10,461 nucleotides of DNA from a bacterium (GCA_025774425.1 JALGWA010000023.1:1-10461), one strand, 5' to 3'. Shown: positions 1 to 8,570, counted from the stretch's first letter. Notes: generated by a model from the sequence alone, not told the origin. Made by a program: numbers and translations.

Positions 1-1
1 C

Positions 2-25
2 TCGGCCCGTGAACCACCGGGCCGA
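2..25. other. GC-rich stem-loop at window start
   Basis: An 8-bp perfect inverted repeat (TCGGCCCG at 2-9, CGGGCCGA at 18-25) encloses an 8-nt loop. It could be the stem of a terminator for a gene lying upstream, but no T-run follows. From 26 to 174 I see no coding signal or recognisable RNA, so this looks like ordinary intergenic sequence. Confidence 0.35.
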
Positions 26-174
26 CGCCCGGGTTCCACCCTTGCCTTTCCGCGACTCTGTGGTGATCTCCCGACATCGTGCTCACCTCGTCGATCCGCA
101 TTGTCCTCGTGTTCCGCCGTCCCCGATTGTCTCACCATGGAGACCCGGATGTCCAGCCGCTTGTTCCGGGAAGC

Positions 175-203
175 TTGCAAAGAAGGGGAGCGCGCCCTAT
201 GAT
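175..203 (+). promoter_or_regulatory. sigma70-type promoter upstream of the acyl-transfer remnants
   Basis: TTGCAA (175-180, 4/6 to the -35 consensus) and TATGAT (198-203, 5/6 to the -10 consensus) are separated by exactly 17 nt. A transcript would begin near 210 and reach the first possible start codon (GTG 254 or GTG 281) after a short leader. It is the best-looking promoter in the window, yet it drives only broken genes. Confidence 0.55.
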
Positions 204-253
204 CCACTAGTGCATCTTCGTTCGCCGGTGCGCGGCAAAGCCCGTAACGCCCT

Positions 254-1315
254 GTGGAAATCCTGGATTGTGGTGGGAAAGTGAGCCGCGACGCGGACAG
301 GAAGGCCTCGTTTGCCGCTCCGGGTGGAGGGGAAGCTTCGCCGGGGTCCCGGCGGTTGCGATTGTCCTGGGTCGAAGCGGGGCGCATCGCGACAATAGCC
401 GCGCAGCTGGTGTTGCTGTTCCTGCTCATCCGGACCTTCCCCATCGAGGGGGCGGCGCTCCTCAAGGTGTTCGCGATATGCGTGGTGGGTTTCCTCATTC
501 ATGCCGCGCTTCCCCTTTCCCTGCGGATGCCTTTCTTTGTCCTGCTGTCGCTGGCCGGTATCGTCGTCCTCTTGGGGCCGGTGCAGGGCCTTTGGCTCGT
601 CGTGCTGGGCATGATCCTGATCGGCCTTGCCCATCTACCCACGAGCTTCAGGGTCAGGATCGTTCTCATACTCGCGTTCGGGGGCGTGCTGGTCGCATGC
701 AGGAGCCGGGTGTTCCCGTGCCCCTGGCTCTCGGCCGTGTGGCCGGTGTTCGGCGCCATGTTCATGTTCCGGTTGATCGTCTATCTCTATGACCTCAAGA
801 ACCGTGCGGCGGCTTTCGGACTGTGGAGGAGCATGGCGTACTTCTTCATGATTCCCAACCTGGTCTTCACGGTCTTCCCCGTGGTGGACTAGAAGAAGTT
901 CAGTCGCGGCTACTACGCCGGCGATGAGTTCGTGACGTACCAGGCCGACGTCATACATGCTCGCGTCGAGTTTCACGGACTACTGGCGGCGGGTCAACAA
1001 CCCGCTTTACCTGCGGTTCAAGGGGAGCATGGGGCTCACCGCCACGCTCGTCGTCACCACCCTGATCGCCTTCGCGGCGACCTGGGCCCTCCACTCCTAC
1101 CAGTGGTTCCGGATTCGCGGTTCTTTCCCCGTGATCTGGCAGGACATCGTCTTCTGGGGCGTGACGGGGCTACTCGTGCTGTCCAACATGGTCTGGGAGC
1201 AGAGGCGCGGCCGGGCCAGAAGCCTGACGGCGCCCAAGCTGACGCTGAAGTACGCCGGGGGGCTGGCGCTCAGGACCATCGGGACGTTTCTGGTCATAAG
1301 AGTGAGCTGGTCTCG
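254..1315 (+). pseudogene. MBOAT O-acyltransferase remnant (AlgI/DltB-like), disrupted
   Basis: This is a broken membrane-bound O-acyltransferase gene. Such proteins move an acyl group across or at the membrane onto an extracellular acceptor, usually with an SGNH-type partner. The first frame (GTG 254; GTG 281 has a slightly better upstream GGTGGG) encodes several hydrophobic helices and reaches a family-typical run, FMIPNLVFTVFPVVD. It is then cut by TAG at 890-892, where a Tyr codon would be expected; the same frame continues KKFSRGYYAGDEF. Near 955 the similarity moves to the +1 frame (SSFTDYWRR, about 966-992), with roughly 70 residues apparently missing. It runs on through ATWALHSYQWF; the His codon at 1092-1094 is the likely catalytic MBOAT histidine. 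The segment after WRRVN also looks shortened. Similarity fades near 1300-1315, where SGNH-like sequence takes over in another frame. The family call rests on motifs; the deletion sizes are from memory of homologues. Confidence 0.72.
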
Positions 1316-1750
1316 GCGTTCCGCGTCGCCTTCGTCAGCGCCGGCCTGTTGTTCGTCGTGTTCGCCCAACTCTACTTCTACTATCCCCCGGCGCTGGCCA
1401 ACGCGGTCAATCAGCTGAGGAACCCGTACTTCGTGAGCGCCCGGGACGAGGAGATGCTGACCCGGGGCTACTACGAGGACCTGGGCGATGTCGCCAGGTT
1501 CAACCCGCAGCTGGCCGAGCTCTATAAGGGCCAGCCGGCGGACTGGAACAGGAACTGGGCCGTCCACAGGACCGGTGGGTTCCCGGCGCAGGAACTACTG
1601 CCTTCGCGCCGGGTCATGGCCAAGGGCGTGGCGCTTACGACCAACCGCTGGGCGATGCGTGACCGCGAGTACGAGCAGGCCAAGCCTGAGGGAACGTACC
1701 GTTTCGCGCTGCTGGGGTCGTCGCACGCCATGGGGGGCGTGGTCGCGGCA
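1305..1750 (+). pseudogene. SGNH/GDSL-like hydrolase, N-terminal fragment
   Basis: The reading frame is open and protein-like from about 1305, with one membrane helix (AFRVAFVSAGLLFVVFAQLY) and then a soluble stretch ending in ALLGSSHAMGGVV. GSSHxMG matches block I of SGNH/GDSL hydrolases, with the candidate nucleophile Ser at 1718-1723. Similarity stops right after this block (about 1747). The oxyanion-hole residues and the C-terminal Asp-His pair are therefore absent, and the fragment cannot be an active hydrolase. No convincing start codon is left; the frame runs straight out of the MBOAT remnant. Membrane-anchored SGNH proteins commonly work beside MBOATs (DltD with DltB, AlgX/AlgJ with AlgI), which fits the position. 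The frame closes with a TGA at 1805-1807, beyond the real homology. Confidence 0.6.
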
Positions 1751-2049
1751 TCCGGATCGTACGGCCGTCCGGGCCGGCGATCACGTACCTCGACCTCGAC
1801 CGCCTGACGGACAGGCTGCGCGACCGCCTCGCGGCCATGGGGATAGGGCGGGGAGACAGGGTCGGGATGTGTCTGCACAAGTCCGTGGACTCGGTGGCCG
1901 CCGTTTTCGGCATACTCAAGTGCGGGGCGGCCTACGTACCTGTCGATCCCACGGCCCCGGCGAGCCGGAACGGGTTCATCTTCCATGACTGCTCGGTGAG
2001 TGCGGTGATAGCCGAGGAATCCCTGGCGCAAGCGCTCGGGGGGAGATGA
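1747..2049 (+). pseudogene. Amino-acid adenylation domain, N-terminal fragment
   Basis: The frame here encodes the first part of an ANL-superfamily adenylation domain: ITYLDLDRLTDRL (A1-like region) and then LKCGAAYVPVDP, a clear A2 core motif. Such domains activate an amino acid with ATP and load it on a carrier protein. The extreme N-terminus is missing because the fragment joins the SGNH remnant near 1750. The frame closes at TGA 2047-2049, directly after a run of six G (2038-2043). The continuation of the domain lies in the -1 frame starting at ATG 2046, so loss of one G explains the break. The ATGA overlap could allow coupled re-initiation, but with lesions on both sides decay is more likely. 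Confidence 0.68.
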
Positions 2050-3380
2050 GCGGCCTGGGAAGCGCCTGCCCCTTCATCGTTCTCGACGGGTTCGGCGGCG
2101 GCGATTCGCTTCGTTCGGTGCTGGACCGCGAGGACGCCGGGGCCGCGGTGCGGACGTGGTCGGGTCCGGAAACGGAATCCGACGACCTGGCGTACATCCT
2201 GTACACTTCCGGTTCCACCGGGAGGCCCAAGGGTGTCATGCTCTCGCATCTCAATGCGCAGCGCTTCGTGGACTGGTGCAGCCGGACATTCAAACCTGTG
2301 CCGGAGGACCGGTTTTCCTCCCATGCGCCCTTCCACTTCGACCTGTCGATCCTCGACATCTGCGTTCCGCTGAAACACGGGGCCACGCTGGTGCCGGTGC
2401 CGGAGGAATACGGGGGCGCGGGCGGGGACGCCCTCACGACGGTGGGGGTCCTCGAGAGCCTGGGCTACGGCTGCAAGGACAACGGCCCAGTCTTCTCGAT
2501 CAACGCCCACATGTGGACGCTCGAGATCCCGCTGCTTCACTTCGGGACGGAAGACCAGAAGAGACGGTACCTCCCGCGGCTGTGCAGCGGCGAGATCATC
2601 GGAGCGAACGCCATGACCGAGCCCATGGCCGGCTCCGACGCCTACGGCATCGAGACGACCGCGGACAGGCGCGGTGATCGCTACGTCCTCAACGGCAGCA
2701 AGGTGTTCGTGACCAACGGTCCGGTAGCCGACATCTTCATCGTCTATGCGACCGTGGACCGCTCCAAGGGTCCCAACGGCGTGAGCGCCTTCCTCGTGGA
2801 AAGGGGCTTCAGCGGCCTGTCGTTCGGAGAGAACATGCGGAAGATGGGGCTCAAGACTTCGCCCATGTGCGAGCTCTTCTTCGACGACTGCGAGGTGCCG
2901 GAGGAAAACCGCCTGGGGCGCGAGGGCGCCGGCAAGAGCCTGTTCGCCGATTCGATGACCTGGGAGCGAAGCTGCATCCTCGCAAGTTCCGTCTGCGCGA
3001 TGCAGAGGATCCTCGAGGAGTGCATCCGCTACGCCAAGACGCACCGGGAGTCCGGTCGGCCGATCGGCAAGAATCAAATCATCGCGTCCATGATCGTGGG
3101 GATGAAGACGCGCCTCGAGACCTCGCGCGCCCTGCTCTACGAGGCGGGATGGCTCAACAGCAGGGGGAAGAGCATCTACCTCGAGGCGGCCCTGGCCAAG
3201 TTGCACATAAGCGACAGCCTGGTCAGGACGGCCCGCGACGCCGTCCAGATCTTCGGGGAGCATGGGTACCTTGCCGAGTACGGCATGGAACGGGAGCTGC
3301 GGGACGCCATGGCGAGCCGCATCTACTCCGGCACGACCGAGATCCAGCGGCTGATCATCGCCTCGCTGATGGGGCTCTGA
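2046..3380 (+). CDS. Chimeric ORF: adenylation-domain fragment fused to N-truncated acyl-CoA dehydrogenase
   Basis: The 444-residue frame is a composite. Residues 1-120 continue the A-domain, with the A3 phosphate-binding motif YTSGSTGRPKG (53-63) and an A4-like FDLS (98-101). At about 115-122 the sequence becomes an acyl-CoA dehydrogenase that lacks roughly its first 40-50 residues: EYGGAGGDAL, then TEPMAGSD (191-198), NGSKVFVTN (216-224), and a C-terminal helical domain to 444. The usual MCAD/SCAD base in YEGT is Ser here (YSGT, 427-430). Glu307 in WERSCILAS sits where isovaleryl-CoA dehydrogenase has its base, a placement I also recall for prolyl-carrier dehydrogenases. The A-domain half lacks motifs A5-A10 and cannot work. 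The dehydrogenase half lacks part of its N-terminal helical domain and is probably inactive or unstable. No carrier-protein gene remains. Original role by inference: loading and alpha,beta-oxidation of a carrier-bound aminoacyl group for surface transfer. Confidence 0.75.
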   Translation: MSGLGSACPFIVLDGFGGGDSLRSVLDREDAGAAVRTWSGPETESDDLAYILYTSGSTGRPKGVMLSHLNAQRFVDWCSRTFKPVPEDRFSSHAPFHFDLSILDICVPLKHGATLVPVPEEYGGAGGDALTTVGVLESLGYGCKDNGPVFSINAHMWTLEIPLLHFGTEDQKRRYLPRLCSGEIIGANAMTEPMAGSDAYGIETTADRRGDRYVLNGSKVFVTNGPVADIFIVYATVDRSKGPNGVSAFLVERGFSGLSFGENMRKMGLKTSPMCELFFDDCEVPEENRLGREGAGKSLFADSMTWERSCILASSVCAMQRILEECIRYAKTHRESGRPIGKNQIIASMIVGMKTRLETSRALLYEAGWLNSRGKSIYLEAALAKLHISDSLVRTARDAVQIFGEHGYLAEYGMERELRDAMASRIYSGTTEIQRLIIASLMGL

Positions 3381-3403
3381 GACCCCGCAAGGTGACCTCG
3401 GCT

Positions 3404-3426
3404 GCGCCGCCGGCCGCCCCCGGCGC
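3404..3426 (+). terminator. Possible weak terminator hairpin after the dehydrogenase ORF
   Basis: GCGCCG (3404-3409) pairs with CGGCGC (3421-3426) around an 11-nt GC-rich loop, 24 nt after the stop codon. No T-run follows, so intrinsic termination is doubtful. It separates the broken operon from the next promoter-like sequence. Confidence 0.25.
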
Positions 3427-3441
3427 GGTGGGAATTAGGTG

Positions 3442-3469
3442 TTGTCCCGCCCCGGCCGTCTGCTACCAT
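3442..3469 (+). promoter_or_regulatory. Possible extended -10 promoter for the metallophosphoesterase
   Basis: TTGTCC (3442-3447, 4/6) lies 16 nt before TACCAT (3464-3469, 4/6), which is preceded by TG at 3461-3462, as in extended -10 promoters. Transcription would start near 3477 and give a leader of about 75 nt before GTG 3553. Match quality is moderate. Confidence 0.4.
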
Positions 3470-3552
3470 ATGGCAGAGCCCAGGAACAAAGCCGGCGAGA
3501 GCGTGTACCTGTATGCGTGCAACCGCGCGCGCCGATCCACGGCGCAGAGGGG

Positions 3553-4107
3553 GTGAGAGCCGCGAAAGCAGTGGTGGTCAGCGACACCCACGGCAATCTC
3601 GAAGGCCTGAGAGCCGCCGTGCGCGAGATCACTTCCAAGGAGGGGATCGACCTCTTCATCCATCTCGGCGACAATTACGAAGACGCCGAGGTCCTGGATG
3701 AGTTCGGATACAGTTACCTCAGGGTTCCCGGCGTGTTTCACGACCTCTATGCCGACGCGACGGTGCCCAACCGGCTCGTCGAGGAGCTGGAGGGCTGGAA
3801 GTTCCTGATTACGCATACCCACGAGAGTCATCCCCACGACCTTGCCGGCGATCCCGCGCCCGAGAAGCTGGTCGCCTCCGGGAAGGTCGACGTCGTCCTC
3901 TTCGGACATCTCCACGTGCCCTCGATCGAGGTAAGAAACCGGGTGCTTATGGTCAATCCGGGGCATCTAAAGGAGAGTGACAAACGGGGGTTTGCACCCA
4001 CCTATGCGGTCCTGGACGTCGCCCGCGAACGGATCGACGTCAGGATCATCGAGCTCGGGTCGGGTGAGGTGGTGGAAAAGGCTGTTTTCAAACGGGTTAA
4101 GGAATAG
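3553..4107 (+). CDS. YfcE/MJ0936-like metallophosphoesterase
   Basis: This is a calcineurin-like phosphoesterase of 184 residues, close to the size of the small YfcE-type phosphodiesterases. Metal-binding motifs appear in order: SDTHGN (Asp11, His13), HLGDN (Asp40), THTHESH (His88, His90) and FGHLHVP (His119, His121), then NPGHL near the C-terminus. Together these suggest a soluble dinuclear-metal enzyme acting on a phosphodiester or phosphomonoester; the substrate is unknown. The third motif is unusual: YfcE-type proteins normally have a GNxD-like turn after the second strand, whereas here it reads PGVFHD (59-64). The start is uncertain. GTG 3553 puts the first beta-strand a few residues from the N-terminus, as in the family, but its AGAGGGG sits with no spacer. 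GTG 3439 would add 38 residues with no family-like sequence. It has a possible promoter of its own and a hairpin at its stop codon, so it may be monocistronic. Confidence 0.82.
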   Translation: MRAAKAVVVSDTHGNLEGLRAAVREITSKEGIDLFIHLGDNYEDAEVLDEFGYSYLRVPGVFHDLYADATVPNRLVEELEGWKFLITHTHESHPHDLAGDPAPEKLVASGKVDVVLFGHLHVPSIEVRNRVLMVNPGHLKESDKRGFAPTYAVLDVARERIDVRIIELGSGEVVEKAVFKRVKE

Positions 4108-4144
4108 GCCCCGCGTGATTTCACCGAAAGCTCGCGCCGGGGCC
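4107..4144 (+). terminator. Strong hairpin beginning at the metallophosphoesterase stop codon
   Basis: GGCCCCG (4107-4113) pairs perfectly with CGGGGCC (4138-4144). Two further CG pairs (4114-4115 with 4135-4136) extend the stem past one bulged C, with a loop of about 19 nt. It starts on the last base of the TAG stop. There is no clean T-run, only TTGCTTATAT shortly after. It may act as a terminator or as a 3'-end stabiliser. Confidence 0.38.
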
Positions 4145-4165
4145 GGCCGATTGCTTATATATAGT
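4140..4165 (+). promoter_or_regulatory. Promoter-like patch before the first phosphohydrolase (sigma54-like or AT-rich -10)
   Basis: The sequence is sharply AT-rich for this window. Two readings are possible. A sigma54-like layout has GG at 4141-4142, exactly 10 nt, then GC at 4153-4154 inside a perfect TTGCT -12 element, but the -24 box (GGGCCGG against TGGCACG) is poor. The other is a sigma70 -10 hexamer, TATAGT at 4160-4165, with no recognisable -35. Either gives a leader of roughly 40-50 nt before GTG 4213. Confidence 0.35.
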
Positions 4166-4212
4166 ATGCGACGGCTCATGCCCGGGATTGGTGCATTCGG
4201 ACGGGGGAGACG

Positions 4213-6306
<2,094 letters not shown>

Positions 6307-6309
6307 GAT

Positions 6310-6329
6310 GCCGGCGGACGGCCGCCGGC
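6310..6329. other. Perfect 8-bp stem-loop between the two phosphohydrolase genes
   Basis: GCCGGCGG (6310-6317) and CCGCCGGC (6322-6329) pair perfectly around ACGG, 3 nt after the TAA stop. No T-run follows. It may be an mRNA processing or stabilising element within the operon, or a partial attenuator. The rest of the 91-nt gap up to the ribosome site holds nothing I recognise. Confidence 0.4.
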
Positions 6330-6397
6330 GCGGAGGATGGCCGGATGCGGCTCCACCCGGACCGGGCGGGTGTGGGGGTTAGCGGACGGGAGGCGGA

Positions 6398-8368
6398 ATG
6401 ATGAAGAAGTTCATAGGCATCTGCGTGGCGATGGGATTGCTGGTCGTCGTTCTCGGCGTGCTCGCCGGGGACGGCGGGCGGCCCAGGGTGGTCGTGCTGG
6501 GTTTCGACGGGATGGATCCGAGAATCGCGGGGAGGCTCCTCGAGGAGGGCAGGATGCCCAACTTCCAGCGGCTCGCCCAAACGGGAACGTTCACCAGGCT
6601 CGAGACGAGCGTGCCGCCGCAGAGTCCCGTGGCCTGGTCCAACTTCACAACGGGTTGCAACCCCGGTGCGCACGGGATCTACGATTTCATGGGGCGGGAG
6701 CCGGATACCTACATGCCTTTTCTGTCGACGACGATCACCCAGGAGCCTGACAAGACGCTGAGGATCGGCAAGTGGGTCATACCGCTTGCGGGCGGCAAGG
6801 TGACCCTGCTGCGGGGCGGCACGGCTTTCTGGGAAGTGCTCGAGAAACACGACATCCCGGCCGTCGTTCTGAGGCTCCCCTCGAACTTCCCGCCATCGGG
6901 AAAGAAAACCAGGGGCCTGTCCGGGATGGGGACTCCCGACATGCTGGGAACCTACGGGACCTTCTCCTTCTTTACGACCAAGCCCTATGTCATCACGGAC
7001 ATGACGGGCGGCAGGGTCTACATAGTCTCGAGCTTCGACAACAAGGTCGAGGCGACCATAAAGGGTCCCGTGAACACCTTCCTCAAGGACCGGCCGGACG
7101 CCGAGATTCCCTTCACGGCCTACCTCGATCCCGACTACCGCTCGGCTCTGATAGAGGTGCAGGGCCAGGAGATCGTCCTCGGCGAGGGCGAGTGGAGCGA
7201 CTGGGTCACTCTCAAGTTCAAGATGATGCCTTTCGCGTCGGCGCAGGGCATCGTCCGATTCTACCTGAAGTCCGTGGAGCCGGATTTCGAGCTCTACATG
7301 AGCCCGATACAGGTGGACCCGCGGAAGCCGGCCGTTCCCATCTCCACCCCGCCCGGCTATTCCAAGGAGCTGGCGGAGGCCATCGGGCCGTTCTACACCC
7401 AGGGCATAGCGGAAGAGACCTGGGCGCTCAACGAGGGGCGGCTCGACGAGAGGGAGTACCTGCAGCAGGCCGAGTTCGTGTTCGACCAGACCAAGAAGAT
7501 GCTCGATTACGAGCTCGACCGCTTCGAATGGGGTCTCCTCTTCTGCTACTTCTCGACGACGGACCCGCTCCAGCATATGTTCTGGAGGTTCCGGGACCCT
7601 GAGCATCCCAACTACGACGCGGAGCTGGCCGGGATCTACGGCGATGTCATAGAGAATTACTACGTGAGGATGGACTCGGTGGTGGGCCACGTCATGGACC
7701 GCATCGGTGACGATGCGACCCTGATCGTGCTGTCCGATCATGGCTTCACATCCTTCCGGCGGAACTTCCACCTCAACACCTGGCTCTACCGGAACGGCTA
7801 CATAGCACTCCGGGACGAGTTCCGCGAAGAGAGCGACGAGTTCTTCGAGAATGTCGACTGGAAGAGGACCAAGGCGTACGGACTCGGGCTCAACGGCCTG
7901 TACATAAACCAGATCGGCCGGGAGGGGCAGGGTACGGTGGCCCCCGGAGCCGAGAAGGAGCACTTGCTCAGCGAGATCAAGCGCAAGCTAGAGGCGGTGG
8001 TCGATCCGGAGAACGGCAAACGGGTGATCGCCAAAGTCTACAGGGCCGACAAGGTCTACCACGGCGAGTTCGTCGACGAGGCGCCCGATCTCATCGTCGG
8101 CTACGATGACGGCTACAGGGCGTCCTGGGAGACGGCGCTGGGCAAGATCACCCGCGACGTGCTGACGGACAACAAGAAGAAGTGGAGCGGTGACCACCTC
8201 ATGGCGAAAGACGTGATTCCGGGCGTGCTCTTCGCGAACAAGCGTATCAACAATCCCGCTCCCGCGCTCTGGGACGTGGCGCCCACGATTCTCGGGGAGT
8301 TCGGGATCGAGAGGCTCCCCCGGATGGACGGGAACGACCTCTTTACGCGTGAGGTGGCCGCGAGGTGA
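6398..8368 (+). CDS. Secreted/anchored alkaline-phosphatase-superfamily phosphohydrolase (COG3379-like), paralogue 2
   Basis: This 656-residue protein is a clear paralogue of the product of the preceding gene, colinear over almost its whole length. It retains GFDGMDP (Asp37), PPQSPVAW (candidate nucleophile Ser76), TGCNPGAHGI, TTDPLQH (Asp389, His393), LSDHGF (Asp447, His448) and SGDH (His600). It should therefore be a functional two-metal phosphohydrolase or phosphodiesterase. The N-terminus differs: MMKK and a single hydrophobic helix (about 5-23), then the catalytic strand by residue 31. This is a signal anchor or signal peptide that would place the enzyme outside the cytoplasm. GGGAGG (6388-6393) lies 4 nt from ATG 6398 and 7 nt from the adjacent ATG 6401; either could be used. 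Its stop codon overlaps the ribosome site of the next gene, so it is probably co-translated with the RHH-like and Oxa1-like proteins. The substrate is unknown. Confidence 0.86.
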   Translation: MMKKFIGICVAMGLLVVVLGVLAGDGGRPRVVVLGFDGMDPRIAGRLLEEGRMPNFQRLAQTGTFTRLETSVPPQSPVAWSNFTTGCNPGAHGIYDFMGREPDTYMPFLSTTITQEPDKTLRIGKWVIPLAGGKVTLLRGGTAFWEVLEKHDIPAVVLRLPSNFPPSGKKTRGLSGMGTPDMLGTYGTFSFFTTKPYVITDMTGGRVYIVSSFDNKVEATIKGPVNTFLKDRPDAEIPFTAYLDPDYRSALIEVQGQEIVLGEGEWSDWVTLKFKMMPFASAQGIVRFYLKSVEPDFELYMSPIQVDPRKPAVPISTPPGYSKELAEAIGPFYTQGIAEETWALNEGRLDEREYLQQAEFVFDQTKKMLDYELDRFEWGLLFCYFSTTDPLQHMFWRFRDPEHPNYDAELAGIYGDVIENYYVRMDSVVGHVMDRIGDDATLIVLSDHGFTSFRRNFHLNTWLYRNGYIALRDEFREESDEFFENVDWKRTKAYGLGLNGLYINQIGREGQGTVAPGAEKEHLLSEIKRKLEAVVDPENGKRVIAKVYRADKVYHGEFVDEAPDLIVGYDDGYRASWETALGKITRDVLTDNKKKWSGDHLMAKDVIPGVLFANKRINNPAPALWDVAPTILGEFGIERLPRMDGNDLFTREVAAR

Positions 8369-8374
8369 GGAGGG
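8369..8374 (+). promoter_or_regulatory. Ribosome binding site deciding the RHH-like start
   Basis: GGAGGG begins immediately after the TGA stop of the upstream gene and lies 4 nt before ATG 8379. This favours ATG 8379 over an in-frame upstream start at 8349, which would overlap the upstream gene and has no such site. Confidence 0.6.
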
Positions 8375-8378
8375 AAAC

Positions 8379-8570
8379 ATGTTCGGATCCAAGATAAAGA
8401 TCGACAAGGGGCTCTACGAGCGGGCCAAGAAATGCGCCGAGCTCGCAGGGTACTCTTCGGTGGACGAGTTCATAGTCCACTTGATCGAGAAGGAGCTGGC
8501 CCAGCTGGAGGGGGCCGAGAGCGACGACGAGATCAAGGAGAGACTCAAGGGCCTGGGGTACATCTCCTAG
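8379..8570 (+). CDS. Small ribbon-helix-helix-like protein with an LKGLGYIS tail
   Basis: A 63-residue protein. Residues 5-10 (KIKIDK) can form the beta-strand of a ribbon-helix-helix fold. Residues 12-24 (LYERAKKCAELAG) and 27-42 (SVDEFIVHLIEKELAQ) follow as two amphipathic helices. A charged linker and the terminal LKGLGYIS close the chain. RHH proteins are DNA-binding dimers, so it could be a regulator of its own operon; a non-DNA-binding scaffold with the same fold is also possible. The terminal Leu-x-x-LeuGlyTyr pattern resembles tails I recall on many bacterial sulfatases and TPR proteins, here on a protein beside an alkaline-phosphatase-superfamily enzyme. It lies 10 nt after that enzyme and 17 nt before the Oxa1-like gene, so the three are almost certainly one transcript. 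Confidence 0.72.
   Translation: MFGSKIKIDKGLYERAKKCAELAGYSSVDEFIVHLIEKELAQLEGAESDDEIKERLKGLGYIS

Noticed and set aside
890..892. Amber recoding (read-through TAG)
   Set aside because: TAG is an ordinary stop for three neighbouring genes, and the same locus has several other lesions.
932..1807. A single 291-codon + strand gene
   Set aside because: Only its 3' half is protein-like (SGNH fragment). Its 5' half is out of frame with the MBOAT C-terminal motifs, which lie in the next frame.
1932..3263. 443-codon open frame on the minus strand
   Set aside because: It is antisense to the A-domain/acyl-CoA dehydrogenase ORF, which has unmistakable motifs.
8349..8378. Upstream start for the RHH-like protein
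   Set aside because: It would overlap the previous gene, adds residues with no family-like pattern, and ignores the good ribosome site before ATG 8379.
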